From assembly GCF_019873825.1 (NCBI RefSeq), contig NZ_CP068418.1:496001-560000 (forward strand): a stretch of 64,000 nt of DNA, given 5' to 3'. Made by a program: the position numbers and the translations under genes. Of the stretch, positions 45,084 to 55,237 are shown in pieces. The notes under the pieces are model-generated. The model searched no databases. It had not been told where the DNA came from and saw nothing but the letters and a program-made list of their open reading frames with translations. Position 1 is the stretch's first letter. The number at the start of each line of letters is the position of its first letter. Origin of the DNA: Mycoplasma sp. E35C. GTDB taxonomy: Bacteria; Bacillota_I; Bacilli_A; Mycoplasmatales; Mycoplasmoidaceae.

Positions 45084-47057
45084 TTAATCATTTAACTCTT
45101 TTAATTCTAATAAAAGATTTTTTAATTTGCGAATGATACCGTTTAATTCAACATTTTTTAATTCATCATTATTGACAGGGTTAACAATAATGAAATACCC
45201 ATCATCATTAGCTTCGATCGAGATTCTTGGGTCGTAATTATTACGAATTTGTTCTAAGATTTCAGCATAATAATCTTCTTGGTTTTGTTTAATAATCTGA
45301 TGAGGATTTAATAATCATAACTTAATCTTTTTAGTTCAATTATTAAATGTCGGATTATCTTGCTTATTAGTTATTTCATTATATAGATCATAATAACTCT
45401 GATCTAAATTTGATGAAATCAAGAAGGTATGATTGTTCTTATTTTGTTCTTTTGGTAAGAAGAAAATCTTCTTAGGTTCAGTAATATCAAAGAAACGTTC
45501 AAATTCAACAGGAATTGTTTTAGGTCCAACGTGCGCACCAACTACGGTTACATAATCAATTAGAATTTCTGAACGGTATGATTGGTATAAACAATCAAAT
45601 TCAACAAACCCATCAGCATTATTATGACGTTTTAAAACCTTAATTCATGGTCGTCTTGCTGGTTCTTCATTAATGAAGAACAAATTTTCTGGTTTATCAA
45701 TTCTTGATAGTATGTAGTTATAGTTTAATTCTTTTTGGTTGGTGATTTTGGTGGCAAAATTGTTTTCATTAGCAATCTTGTATTGGTTATCAAAGTTATA
45801 CCATTCACGGTTGATTGTTGGTGATAACATGGCTGACATCATGCTTCTAGCTAATTGTTCAAAGTATGAATAAATAATATTTTTAACCTTGTTAGCAGCA
45901 ACATTAATATCATCAAAACGATCGTTGATAACTGAATTAAAATTATATGAAGTATTAATCGCATCAACCACATAATCATCTGGTGGCATTAAGTTGAAAT
46001 GATCGCCAATTTTTGAAAAATTCAACGCATTATTCGGGAATTGGCGATACCAAGTAACATAATCTTCTTGTGCTTTGATTGTGAAAAACTCCATCACATC
46101 AGCATCAATCATATCGTTGTTGGTATTAATCTTATAAAGTTTTGAAAACTCTGAGTTTTCAAACTTTAAGTGTTTCTTTTGATCTGTAACAATATCAAGA
46201 TTATTCTTAAAGTTGGTTAATAATAACAAGCTTTGTTCAAAATCAACAAACGGCGTGTTTTCAATATGAGTGGCTTTTAAGGTTTCATATCGTGTTACTG
46301 TTCTCGTTCTTAGACCATCACCGTCATAATAAGTTTCAACAGCTTGATATGGAAATGTCATCGTGTTAAACGTTATGATGTCTCTGAAGTTTAAAAGCTT
46401 GACATAAGAATTAATGATCGGTGTGTTTTTATACTTAAAAATCATCGAAGCACTAATGCTTAAAAACCCATCTTGACGATTATAAAAATTCCATAATGTT
46501 TGGTTACAATTATTCTCATAACCAAGCCCTAGTTTTTTAGATACATAATCAATTATCGTGTGACACGATAATTGATTGGTAAATTGTAATGATAACTTTT
46601 TATGTTGATCAAATAAATAATTAATTTCAGCTAACTTATCTGATTTGTTGTTTTCAAATTCTTTAATGATCTTTCTATTTTTTAAATAGATTGGCATTAA
46701 GAATAATCCCAAGATTAAAAAGAACGAAACAAAGATAAAGAAGTTGGCAACTTTTCTACCAAGAATCTTATTGGTTTTTTTCTCGTTTTCAATTGCATGT
46801 TCTAGATTGCTAATCTGATTTCTTAAATCAGTTTGCTGATTTACTTCTTTATTATTAGCATTTAATAAATTATTTAAATACTCATCAAGAATTAATGGCA
46901 CATCGTTGTTAATCTTCTTATAAAAGTTATTAATTGGATCAACAGTTACTTGTGTTGGATTTAATAAATAACTTTTATTTTGTTGATTAATTGGATGACT
47001 AACACCTTGATCGTTGTCAGTTAATTCTTGATTGAGTTCGTTGTATTTTGTTTCCAT
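45084..47057 (-). CDS. Large membrane-anchored protein paired with LemA
   Basis: 657 residues. The N-terminal ~100 residues are hydrophilic with a short coiled coil; one or two TM helices follow (about 105-127, FFIFVSFFLILGLFLMPIYL). A large domain of about 500 residues then carries patches such as YDGDGLRTRTVTRYETLKAT and EILIDYVTVVGAHVGP. In many bacteria lemA lies next to a DUF3137-type membrane protein, and the layout here is compatible, but I cannot confirm the family by eye. It precedes lemA by 21 nt and is divergent from the beta-glucosidase. Confidence 0.6.
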
Positions 47058-47129
47058 AGAATCAGTTATTAAAATTATACATTTTAATAAATCATCAACC
47101 TTTTGTGTATCAAGATCGAACTCTTAAAA

Positions 47130-47225
47130 ATAACCAAAGCATTATCTGGTTATCCAAAAATGCTTAATAATGCTTTTTTATTATTAAGCATTTATTCTTA
47201 TCTTTATAAAATATTTATAAAGATA
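47130..47225. promoter_or_regulatory. Three consecutive palindromes before the 6-phospho-beta-glucosidase gene
   Basis: ATAACCA / TGGTTAT (47130-47153); AAATGCTTAATAAT / ATTATTAAGCATTT, 14 bp perfect (47158-47193); TATCTTTATAAA / TTTATAAAGATA, 12 bp perfect with an ATA centre (47199-47225). The last ends 18 nt before the ATG at 47244. They lie between divergent genes and are good operator or attenuator candidates. Confidence 0.6.
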
Positions 47226-47243
47226 TAAGAATTAGTTTTGATT

Positions 47244-48659
<1,416 letters not shown>

Positions 48660-48674
48660 TTAATTAGATATTAA

Positions 48675-50492
48675 TTAACTTGGTTTAGCAGTGCTTTCTG
48701 CTGGTTTATTTTCTTTGGCTGAAATGTGTAAGATTGTTACAGCATTTAGTCATAAATAGTTAGTTCGATCTTTTGCTTCTTTGTATGAGATTCTTGGGTA
48801 TAACAAGTAATTTGTTCCTTTATCATCGTTAATAATGAACTTGGTGTTACCTGTTACATGAAGCAATTGTGGAATTCCCAGGCTTTTTTCTGTTGATGTA
48901 ATTAAATTTTCATCAAGCCCACCTTTTCAGAAGAAGTCACCTCCACCATCAATATCTCTAGGATTTCTTTCGGTGTTTAATCAGTAAATACTTAACTTAG
49001 AATCAATTTTAGTTAGTTCTTCAGAACTAATGGCAACAGAACTTTTATCTTTTTCAGTTAAAACTTTCTTAACTCTTAATTTTGTTCCAAAAATATCAGA
49101 TATATAGATCTTAGTTCCATCAAAAATGTATTGAACCTTAAACAATACTTGTTCAGTATTATTTGCACCAATATAAGGAATCTTAATTGGGTTGATCGTA
49201 TATGGTTTATCGCCTTCAATATTAATGCTAATTTGGTTAGTTTTAGCATCATATTTATATGTGCTATCAGTTTTTGCTAATTCTTTATAAGCATCAACGT
49301 TTGATTGATCACGATTCTTAGCATCAAAAGTAGTTTCATTAGTAAACACACTTGATACAAAGACATGAATTGAATCAGGTAATAAGTCTTTGATAACTAA
49401 ATTATCAACCGCAATCTCAATGTTTGCATTCTTCTTAGATTTAATAAGAACTGGATTATTATCATCTTTTGAAACAAGGTGATAAGTTAGTTGTCAGTCA
49501 TCTTTATTTTCTTTATAAGCTGATTGAACTTTAAATGATCCAGATAAATAAAGATCAGATGAATCTACACCATCTTTATCTTGAGTTAATTTCTTAGCAC
49601 TATCATTAAAGATCTTAGTAAATAACTCATTAAAGCCATTAGTTTTAACACCGTTAGATGTAACTTCTTTATTTAATGTAACTAAATTCTTAAATCCTGC
49701 TGTATCTAATTTTAAAGCCTTAACTGTTGTTTTTTGATCTTCATTAATCTTTGTATTAACTAAGATTTTATTAGCAATATCTAAGCTAATTGATTTGAAT
49801 CCATGGATTGTAATTTTCTTAGTAATATCTTGTTGAGATTGTTGAGAAAATTTAACAGTTAAATCTAATGAACCTTTAGTGTCATTAGCATTAGTTAATT
49901 GATAACTAACTGTTCAATTAGCTAATAACTTAGCATCAATAGCGTTAGCTTTTAACTTAACGATATTATTTTTAACTTCACTAGCTTTTTTAGTAGCTAT
50001 ATCAAGTTTTTGATTATTATCAACTCACTCAAAACTATTAGCATTAAGTTTGTTAACTGCATCACTTAGAGTTTGTTGATTGTTGTGTTCTTCTGTTTGA
50101 AAACCTCTAATAGTAATATTCTTTGTTGTTTTAGATTGATTAGATTTTCTATTAGAATAAACAACTTTAATTACAACTTCACCTTTTGATGGATCTTTTG
50201 AAACAATGCTTATTTCTTTAGTCCATTCTGGACTAATTAGTTTGTCATCTTTTAGTGTAAAGTGGTTAGCATCAATATTTTTAACTGAAGTGTTAGTTTT
50301 GTCGATCGTGTTTTGATTATCAGTTAGAACAAAATCTTCTTCTTTTAAATTATTGAAAAATTCATTAACTTGATTTTCATCTGAAATAATCGATCTATTG
50401 TTGTTATTACTACAACTAGCAATCGTTGTAGTAATAACTGAACTTATACCTAGTAAACTAATAAATTTAAAAATATTCTTCTTTTTTGTCAT
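48675..50492 (-). CDS. Large surface lipoprotein, family B member 2
   Basis: 605 residues. The signal (FISLLGISSVITTTIASC) ends in a lipobox Cys. Two or more N-terminal modules of about 90 residues repeat the plan 'FFNNLKEEDFVL ... W ... GEVVIKVVY ... NITIRGFQ' and 'LNANSFEW ... NWTVSYQL ... KITIHGFK', like the Lipoprotein_17 type domain. The C-terminal part shares with family B 'IKIPYIGANNTEQVLFKVQY', 'LRVKKVL' and 'NAVTILHI'. Several TGA-Trp codons. It links family B to the smaller tandem lipoproteins that follow. Confidence 0.84.
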
Positions 50493-50640
50493 TTGTTTAG
50501 AAAATAAAATCTAGGCTTTTACCTAGAAATATATAAATCTAACTTCAAAAATAAATCACTTCTATTATATAAGAAAGATAATTCTATAGATTATCTTTTT
50601 TGAATTATTGATAGTTGATTGGTTGGGGGTAGATATAAAA

Positions 50641-50665
50641 AAATACCTAGACGAGCTAGGTATTT
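50641..50665 (-). terminator. Terminator after tandem lipoprotein 1
   Basis: Stem AAATACCTAG / CTAGGTATTT, loop ACGAG. Confidence 0.87.
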
Positions 50666-50693
50666 AGTCAAATAATAACTTGTTATTTAATTA

Positions 50694-51500
50694 TTATTTT
50701 TGTGAGCTTCCGCTTTGTTGTGTAGATGAAGCAGCAGTGAAGTCGTAAGTGAATTCTAAGCTTGCTTTATCTTTTTCATCAGTAGCATCTTTTTTAGCTA
50801 GGCTTAAAGTTAATTTAGATGAATTGTCATTAACTTTATCTACTTTTGTAACAGAGAATTCTCAATCTTTTGGTAATTTAGATTTAGCATCTTCTGTTAA
50901 TGGGAAGCTTTCTTTTGTAGCATTAGCAGCTGTTAATTCTTTTGCAACATTGAAGCTTTCTTTAGTTAATGCTTTTAAGAATTTATCAGCATCATCTTTA
51001 GTAGCTTCTTTTTGTTGTTCTTGTTCTGTTCCAGCGCCTGTTCCAGTGCCAGTGCCAGTTCCTGTTCCAGTTTCAGTTTCAGCTTTAACTGTGTGTTTGA
51101 ATCCAGTAACCTTAATTTCTTTAGAAGCATTTTCACTTCCTTTAACAGCTTTAACAGTTACTTTGATTTCACCAGCTGCAGCATCAGTAGCGTTGATATC
51201 AGTTGCACTAGCAGTTGTTGTTACTGTTCAACCAGTAAGTTTGTCTTTTTCTGCTTTAACTAATTCAAATTTAGAAATATCTTTAGTTTCAACTTCAGCT
51301 TTTGCAGTGATTTTTTCATCTTGACCATTAGAACCTTTTTTGTAAGATTCAATGTTAGCTTCAGTTAATGCGTTTAAAACTTTTTCAGCGTCAGTTTTTG
51401 AAACATCTTTAGAAGCTTCAGCACAGCTAGCAGCAGCTAAACCAACTACTGAACCTAGTCCTAGTAGACTAAATAATTTAAAAATATTTTTCTTTTTCAT
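50694..51500 (-). CDS. Tandem surface lipoprotein 1 (two-module)
   Basis: 268 residues. The 26-residue signal (NIFKLFSLLGLGSVVGLAAASC end) is identical in all four tandem genes. Two modules of about 95 residues follow, each with a helical 'LNALTEANIESYK' / 'LKALTKESFNVAK' start, a central Trp (TGA-coded) and a beta stretch ending 'KEIKVTGFK' in the first module. A linker encoded by short tandem repeats (GTGTGTGTGAGT) joins them. The C-terminus is Ser/Gln-rich. Surface-exposed lipoprotein of unknown function; the module resembles the Lipoprotein_17 type domain. Confidence 0.88.
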
Positions 51501-51532
51501 TTCCTAATTAAGATATGTTTTTGATCATGTGT

Positions 51533-51652
51533 ATTACAGAACTTAAAATTGAAAAAATGATTCTGTAAATTCACAAATCTATAACAAAAATAATCTTCAA
51601 ATATTCTAAAAAATTGAGATTTTCAGAAAAACAACCGTTTTTTTTTTTTTTT
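51533..51652 (-). promoter_or_regulatory. Leader of tandem lipoprotein 1: poly-T(15), -10 box, 5' hairpin
   Basis: On the minus strand, in order: a run of 15 A (51652-51638), a conserved block, a TATAGAT -10 box (about 51584-51578), then inverted arms TTACAGAA / TTCTGTAA (51534-51541 and 51561-51568) that would fold at the very start of the mRNA. An AGGA ribosome site lies 3 nt before the ATG. Confidence 0.65.
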
Positions 51653-51781
51653 GTTTTTAGTTTTATTTTTATTCTTAAAAAGATATTTAAAATAAAGTAT
51701 TTTATTTAAATTATTTAGTTATTCCATAAAAAAATAAGTTTAATTATTTTAAATTTATACTGATTTTGTGTTTATATAAAA

Positions 51782-51806
51782 AAATACCTAGACTAGCTAG
51801 GTATTT
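51782..51806 (-). terminator. Terminator after tandem lipoprotein 2
   Basis: Stem AAATACCTAG / CTAGGTATTT, nearly identical to the one at 50641. Confidence 0.87.
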
Positions 51807-51831
51807 GAGTTTGTAATAATTAATTAAATAA

Positions 51832-52605
51832 TTATTTTTCTAATGTGAAAACTAAGTCTGTGCGTGTTACTTTTTCATCAGTTTTCTTGCTATTAGTGAA
51901 ACTTACAGTAACAGTAACTTGTTTTTTTGCCTTGTCTGGTTTAGCTTCATCAACTGAAATTGTTCAACCATTAGGAACCTTAGTTTTAGATTCGTTCTTA
52001 AGAGTGAAGTTTTCTTTAGTTGCACTTTCAGCCATAGTATCTTTTGCAACATCAAAGTCATTAGTTGTTAATTCTTTTAATACTTTTTCAGCATCTTGTT
52101 TTGAAACTTCAGCTTCAGGTTTAGGTTCATCTTTTTGTGGAGGAACTTCTTCTTTTTTGCCGTCATCTTTTTTGTCATCAGTTTCAGCTTTTACAGTTTT
52201 CTTAAATCCTGTAACTTCGATTTCTTTAGAAACTGTGTCGTTTCCTTTTACAGCTTTAACAGTTACTTTGATTTTACCTAATGCAGCATCAGCTTCATTA
52301 ATAGTATTAGCTGTAGCAGCAGTTGTTACTGTTCAACCAGAAAGTTTATCTTTTTCTGTTTTAACTAAATCAAATTTAGTAACATCTTTAGTTTCAACTT
52401 CACCTTTTGTAGTGATTTTTTCGTCTTGGTTGTTAGAACCTTTTTTGTAAGATTCAATGTTAGCTTCAGCTAATGCGTTTACAACTTTTTCAGCATCAAC
52501 TTTTGAAACATCTTTAGAAGCTTCAGCACAGCTAGCAGCCGCAAGACCAACTACTGAACCTAGTCCTAATAGACTAAATAATTTAAAAATATTTTTCTTT
52601 TTCAT
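51832..52605 (-). CDS. Tandem surface lipoprotein 2 (two-module)
   Basis: 257 residues. Signal peptide identical to its three neighbours. The first module is very close to that of lipoprotein 1 (AEASKDVSK start, ANIESYKKGSN). The linker is different and charged (DDKKDDGKKEEVPPQKDEPK), and the second module (DAEKVLKELTTNDFDVAK ... GWTISVDEA ... VTVTVSFTN) is the most distant of the four. TGA-Trp in both modules. It ends without the low-complexity tail of lipoproteins 1 and 3. Confidence 0.88.
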
Positions 52606-52632
52606 TTCCTAATTAAGATATGTTTTTGATTT

Positions 52633-52759
52633 GTATAGCTTGATTATGTTTTTGATAGCAATACATTAGATAAGCTATACGCAATCTATAACAAAAATAA
52701 TCTTCAATAATTCTAAAAAATTGATATTTTCAGAAAAACAACCATTTTTTTTTTTTTTT
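52633..52759 (-). promoter_or_regulatory. Leader of tandem lipoprotein 2: poly-T(15), -10 box, 5' hairpin
   Basis: Same order as in lipoprotein 1: 15 A (52759-52745), TATAGAT -10 (52690-52684), then arms GTATAGCTT / AAGCTATAC (52633-52641 and 52672-52680). Arm sequence is unrelated to the other leaders but pairing is perfect. Confidence 0.65.
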
Positions 52760-52888
52760 GTTTTAAGTTTTGTTATTCTTCTTAAAATATTATTTAAAAT
52801 AAAGCTTTTAATTTAAATTATTTAGTTATTCCATTAAAAAATATTAATTATATGTATTTAATTAATTTATTGAATAAACAAAAAAGCA

Positions 52889-52915
52889 AATAACTAGACT
52901 TTGATCTAGTTATCT
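52889..52915 (-). terminator. Terminator after tandem lipoprotein 3
   Basis: Core stem TAACTAGA / TCTAGTTA with a 6-nt loop, extended by GCA/TGC-like pairs and A/T runs. Confidence 0.75.
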
Positions 52916-52975
52916 GCCTTTAATTATTAAAAGTTTCTAATATTATTTTGATTTTAAATAGATAAATCTATTTTT

Positions 52976-53785
52976 TTATTTAGCAGCAGCACCGCCACCA
53001 CTTTGTTGACCAGATGCACCTGCTCCACCTTGGCTACCACTTCCTGATGTTTCAGAAGTAGTTTTAGTAGCAAATTCATATTCAACTTCGTGAGTTAATT
53101 TATCATCACCTTTAGTTAAACTTAAAGTTAATTTTGCTTTAGCATCTTTCTTTTCAGCTTTATCAACTTTAAAAGTTCAATCTGTAGGTAAAGTTTTTTG
53201 AGCATCAGGTGTTAAATGGAATTTTTCAGGAGCAAGATTTGCATCAGCTGTTGTTCCTTCTTCAGCAGTAAAACTTTCTTTTGTTAAAGCTTCTAATTTA
53301 GTTTTAGCTTCTTCTTTAGTAGTTCCAGCTTTGTTTGCACCTTGTTCACCTGTTCCACCGCCTTGTTGTTGACCAGCTGCAGGAGTTTTAAATCCAGTAA
53401 TTTCTAATTGAGTTGCTCTTGTAGCAGTTTCATTACCTTTAGTTGCTTTAATAGTTACTTTAATTTTACCTTCAGCTGCAACTTCGCCATTTTCAGCTTT
53501 AGTGATAGCAATTGTTCAACCTTTAGCTTTAGCGTTGTTCTTTTCAGTTTGAACTAAATCAAACTTAGTTACAACATTAGTTTCAACAGTAGCTTTGTTT
53601 TCAACTTTAGTGTTTCCTTGGTAAGCTTCAATTTTGTCTTGTGTTAAACCGTCAATGAAAGATTGAACATCAGTTTTGCTAGCATCAGCAGATGCACCAT
53701 CAGTAGAACAGCTAGCAGCAGCTAGACCAACTACTGAACCTAGTCCTAGTAGACTAAATAATTTAAAAATATTTTTCTTTTTCAT
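52976..53785 (-). CDS. Tandem surface lipoprotein 3 (two-module)
   Basis: 269 residues with the shared signal peptide. The first module (STDGASADASKTDVQSF) is close to that of lipoprotein 4. The linker is Gly/Gln-rich (AGQQQGGGTGEQGANK). The second module (EAKTKLEALTKESFTAEEG ... TDWTFKVDKAEKK) resembles those of lipoproteins 1 and 4. A Gly/Ser/Ala/Gln tail of about 28 residues ends the protein. Both central Trp codons are TGA. Confidence 0.88.
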
Positions 53786-53815
53786 TTCCTAATTAAGATA
53801 TGTTTTTATTCGACA

Positions 53816-53934
53816 TAATGCAGAACATAAAATTGAAAAGACTTCTGCATTAGATCAAATCTATAACAAAAATAATCTCCAATAATTCTAAAAAATTGAT
53901 ATTTTCAGAAAAACAACCATTTTTTTTTTTTTTT
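53816..53934 (-). promoter_or_regulatory. Leader of tandem lipoprotein 3: poly-T(15), -10 box, 5' hairpin
   Basis: 15 A (53934-53920), TATAGAT -10 (about 53864-53858), arms TAATGCAGAA / TTCTGCATTA, 10 bp perfect (53816-53825 and 53843-53852). Confidence 0.65.
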
Positions 53935-54077
53935 GTTTTAACTTTTATTATTCTTCTTAAAATATTATTGAAAATAAAGCATTTAATTTAAATTATTTAG
54001 TTATTCCATTAAAAATTATTAAATAATATATCTTTTTTAGATTATTTAATTCAAAACAATTCACAGACATAAAAAAA

Positions 54078-54100
54078 TAAATACCTATGAAAGGTATTTA
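54078..54100 (-). terminator. Terminator after tandem lipoprotein 4
   Basis: Stem TAAATACCT / AGGTATTTA with a 5-nt loop and flanking A/T runs. Confidence 0.82.
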
Positions 54101-54125
54101 TCTTAGATTAATGAAGTCAAATTTA

Positions 54126-54884
54126 CTATTTCTTAGTGTATTCGTATGTAAATTCTGAATTAGCTTTTTCGTCGTCTTTATTTGAATCTTTTTTAGCTAA
54201 GCTTAAAGATAATTTAGTTTTTTCACCATCTCTTTCAGCTTTAGTAATGCTAAATACTCAATCAGTAGGTAACTTAGTTTTTTCAGTTTCTACTAAATCA
54301 AAATCAGTTTGTTTTGCAGTTTCAGCAGTTACGTTTTCTTTAACTGTAAAGCTTTCTTTTTTAAGAGCTGCTAAGAATTTTGTAGCATCATCCTTTGTGA
54401 ATGCTTTTGCTTCATCACCTTGTTGTTTTTCTGGATCAACAGGTTTATTTTGATCTTCAGTTTTGTTTTCTTCTTTAGCTACTGCTTTAAATCCAGTAAT
54501 TTCTAAAGCAGTTGTTCTTGTAACTGTTTCAGTTCCTTTAGTAGCTTTAATAGTTACTTTAATTTTACCTTCAGCAGCATTTTCTCCATCTGTTGCTTTA
54601 GCAATAGCGATTGTTCAACCTTTAGCTTTAGCGTTGTTCTTTTCAGCTTGAACTAAATCAAACTTAGTTACATCTTTAGTTTCAGTTTGAGCTTTGTTTT
54701 CAACTTTAGCATCACCTTTGTAAGCTTCAATTTTGTCTTGTGCTAAACCGTTGATGAAAGCTTCAACATCAGTTTTGCTAGCATCAGCTGATGCACCATC
54801 AGTAGAACAGCTAGCAGCAGCTAACCCAACTACTGAACCTAGTCCTAATAGACTAAATAATTTAAAAATATTTTTCTTTTTCAT
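54126..54884 (-). CDS. Tandem surface lipoprotein 4 (two-module)
   Basis: 252 residues with the shared signal peptide. Module 1 is nearly that of lipoprotein 3 (STDGASADASKTDVEAF). The linker is charged (EENKTEDQNKPVDPEKQQ). Module 2 (TKDDATKFLAALKKESFTV ... TDWVFSITKAERDG ... LSLSLAKKDSN) is closest to module 2 of lipoprotein 1. No low-complexity tail. Its leader differs from the other three at the -10 box and in the hairpin. Confidence 0.88.
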
Positions 54885-54913
54885 TTCCTAATTAAGATAT
54901 GTTTTTATTCGAC

Positions 54914-55034
54914 ATAACAACAGAATATAAAATTGAAAAGACTTCTGCGTTAGATCAAATCAATAACAAAAATAATCTTCAATAATTCTAAAAAATTGAG
55001 ATTTTCAAAAAAACAACCATTTTTTTTTTTTTTT
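54914..55034 (-). promoter_or_regulatory. Leader of tandem lipoprotein 4: poly-T(15), altered -10, imperfect hairpin
   Basis: 15 A (55034-55020) and the same conserved block, but the -10 reads TATTGAT instead of TATAGAT (about 54964-54958). The arms TAACAACAGAA and TTCTGCGTTA pair imperfectly. Confidence 0.6.
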
Positions 55035-55180
55035 GTTTTAACTTTTATTATTCTTCTTAAAATATTATTGAAAATAAAGCATTTTATTTAAATTATTTCA
55101 ATATTCCATAAAAAATAAGAATATTTATAAAAGTTAATAAATATACATAAAACAATTACAACTAGACAAGAATAAAACAA

Positions 55181-55207
55181 AATACCAGCATCTTTAAATG
55201 CTGGTAT
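55181..55207 (-). terminator. Terminator after family B member 3
   Basis: Stem ATACCAGCAT / ATGCTGGTAT, loop of about 6 nt, with a T-rich exit on the minus strand. Confidence 0.85.
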
Positions 55208-55237
55208 ATTTAAAACTTATTTAACAATCAACTCTAT

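Larger units (their letters stand above)
50694..55130 (-). repeat. Tandem array of four lipoprotein cassettes
   Basis: Four units of about 1.1 kb (start codons at 51500, 52605, 53785 and 54884). Each has terminator, two-module lipoprotein gene, identical signal sequence and about 230 nt of conserved upstream DNA. The conserved block extends some 90 nt beyond the poly-T tract. This is best explained by repeated gene duplication. Confidence 0.85.

Noticed and set aside
47158-47193. RAT antiterminator of the BglG/LicT type before the beta-glucosidase gene
   Set aside because: The palindrome has none of the RAT sequence landmarks and no antiterminator gene is nearby.
51026-51081. CRISPR-like repeat
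   Set aside because: The repeat unit is 6 bp without spacers and codes for a Gly-Thr linker.
51533-51568. Invertible promoter as in the P35 genes of M. penetrans
   Set aside because: The inverted arms are only 17-30 nt apart and do not flank the -10 box or the upstream block, so inversion would not flip the promoter. A 5' mRNA hairpin fits better.
50749-52450. Plus-strand open frames of 190-200 codons opposite the tandem lipoproteins
   Set aside because: They are Ser/Val/Leu-rich mirror images of the Lys/Glu/Thr-rich lipoprotein genes, have no ribosome-binding site and run through the signal-peptide codons of the real genes.
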